From assembly GCA_000431815.1 (NCBI GenBank), contig FR889212.1, positions 1 to 53,927 on the forward strand: DNA of 53,927 bases, read 5' to 3'. The notes beneath the pieces were generated by a model. The model saw nothing but the letters and a program-made list of their open reading frames with translations. It made no database searches and was not told where the DNA came from. Positions 1 through 8,272 of the stretch are shown in pieces. This DNA is from Butyrivibrio sp. CAG:318 (GTDB taxonomy: Bacteria; Bacillota; Clostridia; Lachnospirales; Lachnospiraceae). The translations under genes were made by a program, and so were the position numbers. Every line of letters begins with the position of its first letter. Position 1 is the first letter of the stretch.

Positions 1-35
1 ATCTGCAATCGCCCATATTGCACGGTGTCACTCAT
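1..35 (-). CDS. Possible start of a gene running off the left edge
   Basis: An ATG at 35 opens a frame that stays open to the window edge (11 codons seen, beginning MSDTVQYGR). It overlaps the end of the 12-codon ORF at 28-66 by 8 bases, as in translational coupling. Too little is visible to name a product. The start is inferred only from the overlap and from the good promoter and ribosome site upstream. Confidence 0.35.
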   Translation of the reverse strand, partial: MSDTVQYGRLQ

Positions 36-66
36 CACGTTCCTGTTCCTTTTTGGTATCAACCAT
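28..66 (-). CDS. Possible 12-residue leader ORF
   Basis: A very strong ribosome site (GGAGG at 75-79 on the + strand complement) precedes an ATG whose frame ends after 12 charged codons (MVDTKKEQERDE). The following frame begins at an ATG overlapping its end. This could be a true leader peptide coupled to the next gene, or the 5' end of that gene broken by a frameshift. The window is too short here to decide. Confidence 0.35.
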   Translation of the reverse strand: MVDTKKEQERDE

Positions 67-119
67 TCTCTTTTCCTCCGTTATCCTATCCTTCATTATT
101 TTCTCAACATATGTTAGAA

Positions 120-148
120 ATTATATCATAATAATACTTTTTTTTCAA
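120..148 (-). promoter_or_regulatory. SigA-type promoter for the gene at the left edge
   Basis: On the minus strand TTGAAA (143-148), a 17-base spacer and a perfect TATAAT (120-125) lie about 55 bases before the ribosome site at 75-80. This is a near-consensus vegetative promoter reading off the left edge. Confidence 0.75.
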
Positions 149-173
149 TCTGCGCATACAATTCGCAAACCAT

Positions 174-217
174 AAAAAAAACATTCCAAAACCGGTAAGA
201 TTAGTGTTCTGGAATGT
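174..217 (-). terminator. Intrinsic terminator after rlmD
   Basis: On the minus strand an ACATTCCA/TGGAATGT stem (181-188 with 210-217), extended by weaker pairs inside the loop, is followed directly by a run of seven T. It lies about 60 bases past the rlmD stop codon. Confidence 0.8.
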
Positions 218-275
218 CCTCATAAATCAACATTGTTTTTCCATACATATGCCTTTATCTACTCATGTATTTTTC

Positions 276-1631
276 CTATCTTCGCTCCAAAAGTCCCACC
301 GTCTCGACATTTCCGGTTCCCGGGAACATGTCCACGCAGCATGCCTTCACAAGCTTATACCCACGGCTTTCAAATATCTTCACGTCACGCGCAAGGCTTG
401 TAGGCTTGCAGGATACATAAACTATCGTATCAACGCCGAAATCGATAATCGGGCCGATTGCTTTCGGATGAATTCCGTCACGAGGCGGATCGAGTATGAT
501 TATATCTGGCTTGTCCGTGAGATCTCCGACAACCTTAAGGACATCACCCGCTATGAATTCACAGTTGTCAAGACCGTTAAAATGTGCATTCTCGCGTGCA
601 GCCACAACGGCCTCCTCTACGATTTCAACACCCACAACCTTGGAAGCGACAGGCGCCATCACCTGTGCAATCGTACCGGTGCCGCTGTAAAGGTCGAACA
701 CGACCTTATTCTTAAGCTCTCCGACATATTCACGCGTCTTGGAATAAAGGACCTCAGCGCCGAGCGTGTTGGTCTGGAAGAACGAAAAAGGCGTAATTTT
801 GAAACGTAAGCCCAGAAGCTCCTCGTATATGTAATCGCGGCCGTATAAAATATCGGTTCCGTCATTCTGAACCGTGTCGGCCAGACTGTCATTATGTGTA
901 TTGAGAATACCGGTTATTGTTCCGTCAAGCTTAAGATCCAGAAGGAGCTTGACATATTCCTGAAGGTCCGGGGATTCCTGGGTCGAAGTCACCAGGTCGA
1001 TCATTATCTCGCCGGTCTTATGTGCTTTGCGCACCAGAAGATGACGAAGATAACCCTCATGGCGCATCTTATGATAGAACTTAAGTCCGCTCGCGGCAAA
1101 GTAGCGGCGGCTAGCGCTGAGAATAGCGCGGTAGTCGGAATCCACTATCCGACATTCATCAACTGCAGTGACGTCGTAGAAACTGCCCCTTTTGTGCATG
1201 CCGAGAGAAAGCGGTCCGTCCTTATATTCATCGCCAAAAGAAAACTCCATCTTATTGCGGTAACCACGGGTTATCGGACTTCCTGTTATTCCTTCAAAAA
1301 CATAATCCTCTGCCGCTTCATCAAGCATTGATTTTACCTGGGATGCCTTTATTTTAAGCTGCTCCTCGTAAGGAATGCTCTGGTATGTGCAGCCTCCGCA
1401 TATGCCAAAATGGGCACAACAATCTATGGCACACTCAAGCGGTGATTTTTCAATCACTTCCAAAAGTCTGCCCTCGCATCGGTCTCCATGCTTCTTATTG
1501 ATGACGAAACGCACCTTCTGTCCCGGTATTACATTCTTGACCGTGACTGTTCCGTCCTCGCAGATTACCCTGCCTTTATTCGGAAAATCTACTGACGCAA
1601 CTGTTCCTGTGTATTCCTGACCTTTTTTCAT
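276..1631 (-). CDS. rlmD: 23S rRNA (uracil-C5)-methyltransferase RlmD/RlmCD family
   Basis: SAM-dependent enzyme that makes 5-methyluridine in 23S rRNA. In Firmicutes one protein (RlmCD) can modify both U747 and U1939, so which site this one uses is not settled by sequence. An N-terminal TRAM RNA-binding domain (about 1-60) is followed by iron-sulfur cysteines C72, C78 and C81 (CxxxxxCxxC), the SAM motif DLYSGTGT, the DPPRDG motif and the catalytic nucleophile Cys408 in SCKP. At 451 residues it has the usual full length. The ATG is preceded by GGAG with an 8-base gap. It follows a small membrane-protein gene by 15 bases and ends at a clear terminator. Confidence 0.9.
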   Translation of the reverse strand: MKKGQEYTGTVASVDFPNKGRVICEDGTVTVKNVIPGQKVRFVINKKHGDRCEGRLLEVIEKSPLECAIDCCAHFGICGGCTYQSIPYEEQLKIKASQVKSMLDEAAEDYVFEGITGSPITRGYRNKMEFSFGDEYKDGPLSLGMHKRGSFYDVTAVDECRIVDSDYRAILSASRRYFAASGLKFYHKMRHEGYLRHLLVRKAHKTGEIMIDLVTSTQESPDLQEYVKLLLDLKLDGTITGILNTHNDSLADTVQNDGTDILYGRDYIYEELLGLRFKITPFSFFQTNTLGAEVLYSKTREYVGELKNKVVFDLYSGTGTIAQVMAPVASKVVGVEIVEEAVVAARENAHFNGLDNCEFIAGDVLKVVGDLTDKPDIIILDPPRDGIHPKAIGPIIDFGVDTIVYVSCKPTSLARDVKIFESRGYKLVKACCVDMFPGTGNVETVGLLERR

Positions 1632-1646
1632 GCTGCTCGCTCCACG

Positions 1647-2033
1647 CTATTTATTTCGTTTTTTTATAAAAAGTGCCGAAAGGCATACTATTATTCCGCC
1701 TAATAAAAGGACTCCGTAAATTATCCACTCAAATGTGGAAATGTCCTTCTCGATTATAATCGTTGTATTTATCAGAATCGCAGTCACGATTACCACTGCG
1801 CCCGCTATGGCCACAATCTTAGAAGCCATCAGATGCGGTTTGACTATAAGCATTACTATTCCGGCTGCAAGCGGAAGGATCACAAGCACTGTTATCCACC
1901 ACGAATACACGCCGCCAAATGACAAAAGTTCTGTACTAACGCTGGTCTTAGATATAAAAAGTCCTACTCCTGCCGCAATCATGACAAGTCCGATAATAAC
2001 ACGGATAAGTTCATTCCTTGCCTTCTTATTCAT
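1647..2033 (-). CDS. Four-helix membrane protein of unknown function
   Basis: A 128-residue protein with a short basic N-terminus (MNKKARNE), four hydrophobic segments and a basic tail (KKRNK). It has no charged residues that would suggest a catalytic or transport site. An upstream in-frame ATG adds ten residues, but the start chosen here has GGAGG placed 6 bases before it, so the shorter form is preferred. It is co-directional with rlmD, 15 bases away, and probably co-transcribed with it. I do not recognise the family. Confidence 0.7.
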   Translation of the reverse strand: MNKKARNELIRVIIGLVMIAAGVGLFISKTSVSTELLSFGGVYSWWITVLVILPLAAGIVMLIVKPHLMASKIVAIAGAVVIVTAILINTTIIIEKDISTFEWIIYGVLLLGGIIVCLSALFIKKRNK

Positions 2034-2063
2034 ATCAGCCTCCATGTCACTGTTATTAATCAA

Positions 2064-2099
2064 TATAAAAGTGGGGATTATAGGTAACCAATCCCCACT
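2064..2099 (-). terminator. Terminator after the 83-residue membrane protein gene
   Basis: A perfect 10-bp stem AGTGGGGATT/AATCCCCACT (2070-2079 with 2090-2099) is followed on the minus strand by TTTTATATT. It lies 26 bases past the stop of the gene ending at 2126. Confidence 0.75.
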
Positions 2100-2125
2100 C
2101 TTGTAAATTCACTGTTCAGAATCAA

Positions 2126-2377
2126 TTATTCTTCTTCAAAATCGTCTGCATCATCGAAGTCGTCTTCAAAGTCGTCCTCGTAATCTTCGAGGTAGTCCGG
2201 CTTAAAATATCTGTACAATGCATATGCGATTCCGGCTACTGCGGCTACAACGCCAACGATTGCAAAAATCTTCAATACCTTATTCTTGCACTTGCATTCC
2301 GGTTCCTCTGTAACGGCTGCCGGTTTGAAATAATCATAGAATCTGGAATCTGCAAAAAGTTCATTAATCTTCTTCAT
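2126..2377 (-). CDS. Small single-pass membrane protein with acidic tail
   Basis: 83 residues: a polar N-terminus with a CKCKNK motif near residue 29, one transmembrane helix (about 35-55), then a tail in which nearly every residue is Asp, Glu or an aromatic. The cysteine pair followed by lysines could bind metal or be acylated, but that is a guess. It stands alone between pcrA and a terminator. Small proteins of this layout occur in Lachnospiraceae; no function is known to me. Confidence 0.65.
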   Translation of the reverse strand: MKKINELFADSRFYDYFKPAAVTEEPECKCKNKVLKIFAIVGVVAAVAGIAYALYRYFKPDYLEDYEDDFEDDFDDADDFEEE

Positions 2378-2487
2378 AGTTCAATCCTTTCCGTGCCCCC
2401 TTCGGACCACTAACTAAAAATATTATATTTATTTTATCACAAAAAGTTCGATTTTACCATAGAAAATATATTAAATTTTCACAAAAA

Positions 2488-4737
2488 TCAAATTTTCTGT
2501 AATTTGGCAAATGATGCGAACATCTTCTTGGTACCGCCGTTTTCAAAATCAACAGTAACTTCGTAATCCCTGCCACCGTTCTTGATTTCTTTAACCGTGC
2601 CGGTTCCGAATTTGATATGGCGTACCTTATCGCCTATGCCGTATCCGAGTCCTGCATTGCCTGCTGACGGTTTCTTATCGAATATATCTTCCTTAAGTAC
2701 ATCATGCTGGAAGGACTGGAATCTGGATTCACCGGCTTTACGCGGCGGAAGATGGAAATGATCCTTGTCCGTCCCGTCAGATGTAAGTATCTTATGGGCC
2801 GGTCCCTGTGTGCTGTTAACCATGAGTTCCGCAGGTATTTCCGATATAAATCGTGATACCTTATTCATATGCGTCTCACCGCGCACCATACGCACCTTGG
2901 CCGCGCTCATAATGAGTTTCTGCTTGGCTCTCGTAATTCCTACATAGCACAGTCTTCTTTCTTCCTCGAGTTCAGATGGATCATCGGAATCAATACACAT
3001 ATAACTCGGAAAAAGTCCATCCTCCATGCCTGCAAGATATACTATCGGAAATTCCAGGCCTTTGGCACTGTGAAGTGTCATAAGAGATACTACATTATTA
3101 TTGTCATCCATATTGTCTATGTCAGCAACAAGTGCAACTTCTTCAAGAAATCCCGACAAAGTCGGTGTCTCCTCTCCGTCCTCATATGTCGCCGCCTTGG
3201 ATATGAGCTCGTCTATATTGGCACGCCTTTCCTCAACTTCCTCCGGGCTGTCATTCTCGGCAAGATAATCCATATAACCTGTTTTCTCGATAATGTCGTT
3301 AATAAGCCTGACAATTGACAACTCGTGCAATTCCGCGCGGAACAGCCTTATCAGATCGGTAAAAGGAGTTATCTTGGATGCACTTCTTCCAAGACCCGGA
3401 ATATCTTCGGCCTGTTTAAGTGCTTCATAAAAACCAATATTTTGCTCATCGGCATATGCCTGTATCTTACCGACACTTGTTGCGCCGATTCCACGCTTAG
3501 GAACATTGAGGATACGTCTTACCGCTATCTCATCCATTCCATTGTCGATTGTTTTTAAATATGCCAGAATGTCCTTTATCTCCTTGCGGGAATAGAAATT
3601 GATGCCGCCATATATGCGATAAGGTATATTATGCCCAAGAAGTTTCTCCTCTATCGCACGTGACTGTGCATTGGTTCTGTAAAGGATAGCACAATCATTA
3701 TATGCATATCCGTCATTAATATTCTTCTCTATTCCGAATGCGATTCCTTCCGCCTCGGCATAACCGGTCTCATATACATTAAAAGCTATTTTATCGCCCT
3801 CATCCTGCTCGGTCCAAAGGCTTTTGTCCATACGGCCGGAGTTATTCTTAATAACGGCATTGGCCGCGTCAAGTATATTGCTCTTAGAGCGGTAATTCTG
3901 CTCGAGTTTGATAATCTCCGCTTCCGGAAAATACTCTTTAAAATTAAGAATATTGCGTATGTTGGCACCGCGGAATTTATAAATTGACTGGTCATCATCA
4001 CCCACAACACAGAGATTATGGTACTTGCGCGCCAGAAGGCTTACTAATTTAAACTGTGCTGTATTGGTATCCTGATATTCATCCACCATTATGTATTTAA
4101 AACGCTCCTGGTAATAATCCAGAACATCATCATTCTTCTCAAATAGTTCAACAGTAAGATTGATTATATCATCAAAATCAACCGCATTGTTCTTCTTAAG
4201 GCGTTCCTCATATACTCTGTAAACTTCTGCAATGCGCATCTGCGTATAATCATTGTTTGCCCGCGTATACATCTCATCCGGCGTTACCAATTCATCCTTC
4301 GCCGCGGATATTCTGCTAAGGAGCATTTTCTCCTTGTAGACCTTGGTATCCACATCCATGCTCTTGCAGACTTCCTTCATAAGGCTTTTCTGGTCATCTG
4401 TATCATATATGGTAAAGTTGATCCCGTATCCGAGCCGGTCAATAAAACGTCTCAATATCCGCACACAAGCTGCATGGAATGTCATTATCCACGCCGCATC
4501 AGCTCCGCATCCGACCAGGTCATCAACTCTCTCACGCATCTCTCTGGCAGCTTTATTGGTGAACGTGATTGCCAGAATATTGTATGAATTAACGTCACAG
4601 TCATCTATAAGATGAGCTATTCTGTGTGTAATGACACCTGTTTTGCCAGAGCCCGCTCCGGCAAGTAAAAGCACCGGGCCCTCGGTCGTAAATACGCCTT
4701 TTTTCTGTTGTTCATTCAATCTGTCATATATACTCAT
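2488..4737 (-). CDS. pcrA: ATP-dependent DNA helicase PcrA (UvrD/Rep family)
   Basis: 3'-5' superfamily 1 DNA helicase for repair, replication restart and removal of RecA filaments. Visible motifs in order are Walker A GAGSGKT (27-33), DEYQDTN, GDDDQSIYKFRGA, the Gln/Arg motif LEQNYRS, TLHSAKGLEF and YVGITRAK. The last ~50 residues (IGDKVRHIKFGTGTV onward) form the Tudor-like PcrA C-terminal domain that contacts RNA polymerase. At 749 residues it is full length. The start is 11 bases after the SPFH gene's stop, with TAGGA as ribosome site, so the two are probably one transcript. Confidence 0.95.
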   Translation of the reverse strand: MSIYDRLNEQQKKGVFTTEGPVLLLAGAGSGKTGVITHRIAHLIDDCDVNSYNILAITFTNKAAREMRERVDDLVGCGADAAWIMTFHAACVRILRRFIDRLGYGINFTIYDTDDQKSLMKEVCKSMDVDTKVYKEKMLLSRISAAKDELVTPDEMYTRANNDYTQMRIAEVYRVYEERLKKNNAVDFDDIINLTVELFEKNDDVLDYYQERFKYIMVDEYQDTNTAQFKLVSLLARKYHNLCVVGDDDQSIYKFRGANIRNILNFKEYFPEAEIIKLEQNYRSKSNILDAANAVIKNNSGRMDKSLWTEQDEGDKIAFNVYETGYAEAEGIAFGIEKNINDGYAYNDCAILYRTNAQSRAIEEKLLGHNIPYRIYGGINFYSRKEIKDILAYLKTIDNGMDEIAVRRILNVPKRGIGATSVGKIQAYADEQNIGFYEALKQAEDIPGLGRSASKITPFTDLIRLFRAELHELSIVRLINDIIEKTGYMDYLAENDSPEEVEERRANIDELISKAATYEDGEETPTLSGFLEEVALVADIDNMDDNNNVVSLMTLHSAKGLEFPIVYLAGMEDGLFPSYMCIDSDDPSELEEERRLCYVGITRAKQKLIMSAAKVRMVRGETHMNKVSRFISEIPAELMVNSTQGPAHKILTSDGTDKDHFHLPPRKAGESRFQSFQHDVLKEDIFDKKPSAGNAGLGYGIGDKVRHIKFGTGTVKEIKNGGRDYEVTVDFENGGTKKMFASFAKLQKI

Positions 4738-4748
4738 GTTATTATTTC

Positions 4749-5408
4749 CTATTGATTATTAACATTACCAAATCCTGCATTAATCTGTGCCTGACGCACT
4801 TCCGCCGGATAACTGAAATTGGCAATCGTAAAAGATGTTATGCTGATTCCGTCCTTAAACAATTCCATATCAAGGTCTTCTTTAATACCTGCCGCAATTT
4901 CTTTTGCATTCATCTGAAGATTAAATATATCCCTGCCTTCCTTCGTAATCCACTTCATAAGAAGGCTTCCCAGAACGGACACCACACGGTCACGCAGATC
5001 GTCTGTGGTATATACAGTCCGCACCCCGGCATATTTATCCATGGCAGCAATATAATCTGATACTTTACACCCGAATGTACCGAAAGCGCGTATCGGAAGA
5101 CCGGTTGCAAATCCCTGCACCGGAATCGTTACCGGGCTCTGTGTTCCCCACTTAATCGTGAGTTCCTTCGTATTGACAAACAGAACCTCACACCTGGATC
5201 TGTTATCAACGTCAATATCGAAGCATCCTTCATCTTCAAATATTCCCTCAATACGTCCGTTCACAAGATATACTGCATTCTGTCCCGGGCGCACCACAAG
5301 ATGGCACCCTTTCTTCAACTGTGGCTCAGGCCATTTATAGAAAATTATATCTTCTGAGTTCTCAACCCATTCTACGACATTGGACATACGTCCGCCAAAA
5401 AGTCCCAT
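4749..5408 (-). CDS. Short SPFH-domain protein (YdjI-like), partner of PspA
   Basis: 219-residue protein resembling Bacillus YdjI, the SPFH/virion-core-like protein that works with PspA and recruits it to membranes. The SPFH core is seen throughout: an N-terminal segment with FYKWPEPQLKKG, a beta-rich middle and a helical region ending PAEVRQAQ. There is no transmembrane helix. YdjI homologues usually have an extra C-terminal part with zinc-ribbon motifs; here the protein stops after the SPFH core, with no CxxC pair. Ribosome site AGAGGAAG precedes the ATG. pspA lies immediately upstream across a strong hairpin. Confidence 0.8.
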   Translation of the reverse strand: MGLFGGRMSNVVEWVENSEDIIFYKWPEPQLKKGCHLVVRPGQNAVYLVNGRIEGIFEDEGCFDIDVDNRSRCEVLFVNTKELTIKWGTQSPVTIPVQGFATGLPIRAFGTFGCKVSDYIAAMDKYAGVRTVYTTDDLRDRVVSVLGSLLMKWITKEGRDIFNLQMNAKEIAAGIKEDLDMELFKDGISITSFTIANFSYPAEVRQAQINAGFGNVNNQ

Positions 5409-5440
5409 AATTCTTCCTCTCTTATTAATAAAGTCTTAAA

Positions 5441-5463
5441 GAGGGTGTCCACAGGACACCCTC
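5441..5463 (-). terminator. Hairpin between pspA and the SPFH gene
   Basis: A perfect 10-bp stem GAGGGTGTCC/GGACACCCTC with a 3-base loop is followed on the minus strand by TTTAAGACTTT. Placed 30 bases after pspA and 32 bases before the SPFH start, it is probably a leaky terminator that sets a high pspA to SPFH ratio, since no separate promoter is obvious between them. Confidence 0.75.
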
Positions 5464-5492
5464 CGGTCTTATATCATATTCAGATCAATAAA

Positions 5493-6170
5493 TTACATAC
5501 CCATCTTAGCCTTGATAGCTGCAAGTTCATCATCAACTGCCGGAGCTGATACCTTATACTTGTCTTCAAGATCCTTGATGCTGTTGTCAGCACCTGCTGT
5601 GTTAAGTTCTGCCATTGCATTGGCCTCATCAAGCATTCTGTCAGCCTTAGCTTCCATTCTGTCAAATGCTGAAAGACTGTTCTCTGCTTTACCCATGCCA
5701 GATGTCATCTTATTGACTGTCTGCTGAGCCTTGGCAACCTTCATCTTAGCCTTAATGGTGTCACGCCTTGAATCAAGCTCGTTAATATCATTAACAAGCT
5801 TATCATGCATCTGTCTCATTTTGGCAGCATTATCGGCTGCAAGTGTATATGTCTGCTGGAATGCCTGCTGCTTGGTAACAAGTGTCTGCTTCTTGGCAAG
5901 AAACTGTCTTGCATCATCGTCATTACCTGCTGCAACTGCCTTCTCTGCGTAAGCCTGAAGCTTATTAATCTCTGCCGTACACTCATCGAGTTCTCTCTTG
6001 GCTCTCTGCTCATCGGCCATAACAGATGCTGTCTCTGCTTTAACCTTTCCCAAATCACTCTGAAGATTTCTCATGTACTGATCAATCATCTTCTCCGGAT
6101 CCTCACACTTATCAAGAAGTGCGTTAATGTTAGCGGACATAATGTCCTTGAATCTGGAAATAATACCCAT
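5493..6170 (-). CDS. pspA: PspA/IM30 (LiaH-type) envelope stress protein
   Basis: ESCRT-III-like membrane-remodelling protein that coats stressed inner membranes. At 225 residues it has the family length. It is almost entirely coiled-coil helix: an N-terminal amphipathic helix (MGIISRFKDIMSANINALLD), then EDPEKMIDQYMR and long heptad regions rich in Ala, Lys and Glu up to about residue 200, and a short C-terminal helix. The ATG has AGGAGG 9 bases upstream. It is first in a probable pspA-SPFH-pcrA transcription unit and is driven by a promoter divergent from the DUF1836 gene. Confidence 0.92.
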   Translation of the reverse strand: MGIISRFKDIMSANINALLDKCEDPEKMIDQYMRNLQSDLGKVKAETASVMADEQRAKRELDECTAEINKLQAYAEKAVAAGNDDDARQFLAKKQTLVTKQQAFQQTYTLAADNAAKMRQMHDKLVNDINELDSRRDTIKAKMKVAKAQQTVNKMTSGMGKAENSLSAFDRMEAKADRMLDEANAMAELNTAGADNSIKDLEDKYKVSAPAVDDELAAIKAKMGM

Positions 6171-6234
6171 TGCCTCTTACCTCCTGCGGTTAAAAATATG
6201 CGCCCATATATCCGGGCTGTTTACAATTGATATA

Positions 6235-6263
6235 AGTATAACATATTCCCCCGTTTCTGTCAC
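6235..6263 (-). promoter_or_regulatory. Promoter for pspA
   Basis: On the minus strand GTGACA (6258-6263), a 17-base spacer and TATACT (6235-6240) lie 65 bases before the pspA start. Confidence 0.65.
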
Positions 6264-6279
6264 GAATATTTTATTTTTC

Positions 6280-6308
6280 TTGTCATATGGTTTGCAATAC
6301 TATATAAT
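6280..6308 (+). promoter_or_regulatory. Promoter for the DUF1836 gene
   Basis: TTGTCA (6280-6285), a 17-base spacer and perfect TATAAT (6303-6308), with the start codon 45 bases further on. It is back to back with the pspA promoter; the two -35 boxes are only 16 bases apart. Confidence 0.8.
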
Positions 6309-6352
6309 AGAGTAAGGCAGTACACATACTGCGATTTGAAAGGACATATATT

Positions 6353-7054
6353 ATGGCAGATTCAACAACGGATCTTTATACCCGCCTTCTTCGTGAGCTC
6401 ACTAAGATTGATTATGTGAAGCCGGGTGAATTTCCTAACATAGATTTATATATGGACCAGGTTACCACCTTTATGAATACCCACTTATCCGATTCCAAGA
6501 TTAAATCGGACGATAAGATCCTGACCAAGACAATGATAAATAACTACGCCAAGAATAATCTGCTGCCGCCGCCGGTTAAGAAGAAGTATTCCAAAGAGCA
6601 TATGATTGTTCTTATTTTTATATATTATTTCAAGAATATACTTTCCATAAGTGAAATCCAGGCAATGTTAAATCCATTGACCGATAAATTTTTTGATCCG
6701 GCAGGCAACTCCGGCAAGATAAGCATGGAAGATGTGTATACTGAAGTTTTTAACGCTATTAAATCTCAGCTTTCCACGATAAACACCGACATCGAAACTA
6801 AACTTGAAGTTGATAAAGAGCATTTTAACGATGTGAAGAATAAGCAGGACCGCGAATTCCTACAGAAATTTTCCATGATATGCATGCTCGGATTTGATGT
6901 TTTTCTTAAGAAACAGATAATCGAAGGACTTATTGACACTATTGTCTCCGACAAGGAGAAGTCGGAACATAAAGAAGCAGAGCGCAAGGCCAAGAAAGAA
7001 CCGGTCAAGGCTCCGGCCAAAGCTCCGGCATCCAAGGAAACACATAAGAAATAA
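6353..7054 (+). CDS. DUF1836 family protein (MerR-like helix-turn-helix)
   Basis: 233-residue protein of the DUF1836 family, found mainly in Firmicutes and carrying a MerR-like N-terminal helix-turn-helix. Visible family features are the TKTMINNYAKNNLLPPP region near 60-75 (the winged recognition segment), the KKYSKEHMI stretch after it and a helical middle. The C-terminus (about 205-233) is a Lys/Ala/Pro-rich tail. Ribosome site AAAGGA lies 9-14 bases before the ATG. It is monocistronic, ends in a bidirectional terminator and is divergent from pspA. A regulatory role is inferred; target and ligand are unknown. Confidence 0.8.
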   Translation: MADSTTDLYTRLLRELTKIDYVKPGEFPNIDLYMDQVTTFMNTHLSDSKIKSDDKILTKTMINNYAKNNLLPPPVKKKYSKEHMIVLIFIYYFKNILSISEIQAMLNPLTDKFFDPAGNSGKISMEDVYTEVFNAIKSQLSTINTDIETKLEVDKEHFNDVKNKQDREFLQKFSMICMLGFDVFLKKQIIEGLIDTIVSDKEKSEHKEAERKAKKEPVKAPAKAPASKETHKK

Positions 7055-7057
7055 TAA

Positions 7058-7084
7058 AAAGGATATCCATCGAGGGTATCCTTT
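7058..7084. terminator. Bidirectional terminator between convergent genes
   Basis: An 11-bp stem (AAAGGATATCC with GGGTATCCTTT, one G-T pair) and a 5-base loop ATCGA sit between the stops of the DUF1836 gene and yerC. A/T runs flank both sides. Confidence 0.85.
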
Positions 7085-7088
7085 AATA

Positions 7089-7382
7089 TTATTTATTCTC
7101 GTATAATCTCTTAAATACCATATCGTATCCGTCGCATCCATAATTAAGCGAACGGTTGACGCGGCTTATCGTCGCGGTGGATGCCCCGGTCTTATCGGCA
7201 ATATCACGATATGTGCTGTTCTCGCGAAGCATCTTGGCAACTTCATATCTCTGTGAGATTGAAAGCAGTTCATTTACCGTACACACATCTTCAAAAAAAG
7301 CGTAGCACTCTTCCTTATCCTTCAGACATAATATTGCATCAAAAAGATGGTCAACTTCTTCGGTTCTTATATTCTTACTCAT
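7089..7382 (-). CDS. YerC/YecD family TrpR-related DNA-binding protein
   Basis: 97-residue member of the YerC/YecD (TrpR superfamily) group. The TrpR-like helix-turn-helix is seen at STYRDIADKTGASTATISRV (about 54-74), the recognition helix being TATISRVNRS. The N-terminal helices (EEVDHLFDAILCLKDKEECYAF) match the dimerisation part. It is not a tryptophan repressor by context: no trp operon is near, and trpS is 4 kb away. AAAGGAG lies 7 bases before the ATG. Its target is unknown. Confidence 0.88.
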   Translation of the reverse strand: MSKNIRTEEVDHLFDAILCLKDKEECYAFFEDVCTVNELLSISQRYEVAKMLRENSTYRDIADKTGASTATISRVNRSLNYGCDGYDMVFKRLYENK

Positions 7383-7443
7383 ATCCGGTCTCCTTTTGTG
7401 ATAATGACTTTCACGTAATAAAATTTTAACGCATTAAAGTATT

Positions 7444-8253
7444 CTAGTCAAGCACAAATTTGTTCAGCACATCAACAATACCATTCTCATCATTAGAAGG
7501 TGCAATGTAATCGCCTTCTTTTTTTACGGCGTCGTTGGCATTGCCCATCACAACGCCCATTCCGGCGTATTTAAGCATGGATATATCATTATATCCGTCT
7601 CCAAAAGCCATCAGTTCCTCTCGTCTGCAGCCAAGATGATTTAACAATTTCTCAAGAGTTGCGGCCTTATTAATTCCCTTCGGAAGTACTTCAAGGAAAA
7701 ATGGTTCCGAACGATAAACATCCAGCCTGTCCGAAAGCCTTGCGTGTACTTTTTTCTCAACCTCGGCAAGGTAATCTCCGTCTCCGAGCATGAGGAATTT
7801 AGGCACTTCAAATGTGAGATACTTTTCAAGATTATCGACCTGTTTAACACCGAGTCCGTTAATCCTTGATTCTATTTCAATATATTTGTCATCTATATTC
7901 TCAGATATTACATCATCTCCCTGATATGTCATAAGGTTGACCTTATATTCTTTTGCAATCGCGCATATCTCATGATAATATTCCATAGGGAGGAAGGTCC
8001 TGCTTATCGCCGTACCCGTACTGCAGTTCTCAAGGAGACCTCCGTTAAGCGCAAGAACATATCCTTCTTTATCCGGAAGTTCCAGTTCATTAACGTATCT
8101 GACGACTCCCTGCGGCGGCCTGCCTGTAGCGATTACAATCGTGCAGCCCATATCTGCTGCCCTGAGTATCGCAGCCCTGGTCTCAGGCGTTATCTCCTTA
8201 CGCGAATTGGTCAGTGTCCCATCTATGTCAAATGCAAGTACTTTATATTTCAT
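7444..8253 (-). CDS. Cof-type HAD-IIB family hydrolase
   Basis: 269-residue haloacid-dehalogenase-like phosphatase, probably acting on sugar phosphates or similar metabolites. Motif I is DIDGTL (nucleophile Asp9, acid/base Asp11), motif II is IATGR, Lys comes in PKGINKAATL, and motif IV is FGDGYND. A type IIB cap lies between motifs II and III. An upstream in-frame ATG adds ten residues but overlaps the preceding gene; the chosen ATG has GGAGG 5 bases before it. It follows the clostripain-like gene by 19 bases and is likely co-transcribed. Substrate cannot be read from sequence. Confidence 0.9.
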   Translation of the reverse strand: MKYKVLAFDIDGTLTNSRKEITPETRAAILRAADMGCTIVIATGRPPQGVVRYVNELELPDKEGYVLALNGGLLENCSTGTAISRTFLPMEYYHEICAIAKEYKVNLMTYQGDDVISENIDDKYIEIESRINGLGVKQVDNLEKYLTFEVPKFLMLGDGDYLAEVEKKVHARLSDRLDVYRSEPFFLEVLPKGINKAATLEKLLNHLGCRREELMAFGDGYNDISMLKYAGMGVVMGNANDAVKKEGDYIAPSNDENGIVDVLNKFVLD

Positions 8254-8272
8254 CATGTCCTCCGGTTTGTTT

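Noticed and set aside
2440..2487. SOS box near the 3' end of pcrA
   Set aside because: Only a TCGAAC half-site is present; the right half does not match GTTYG.
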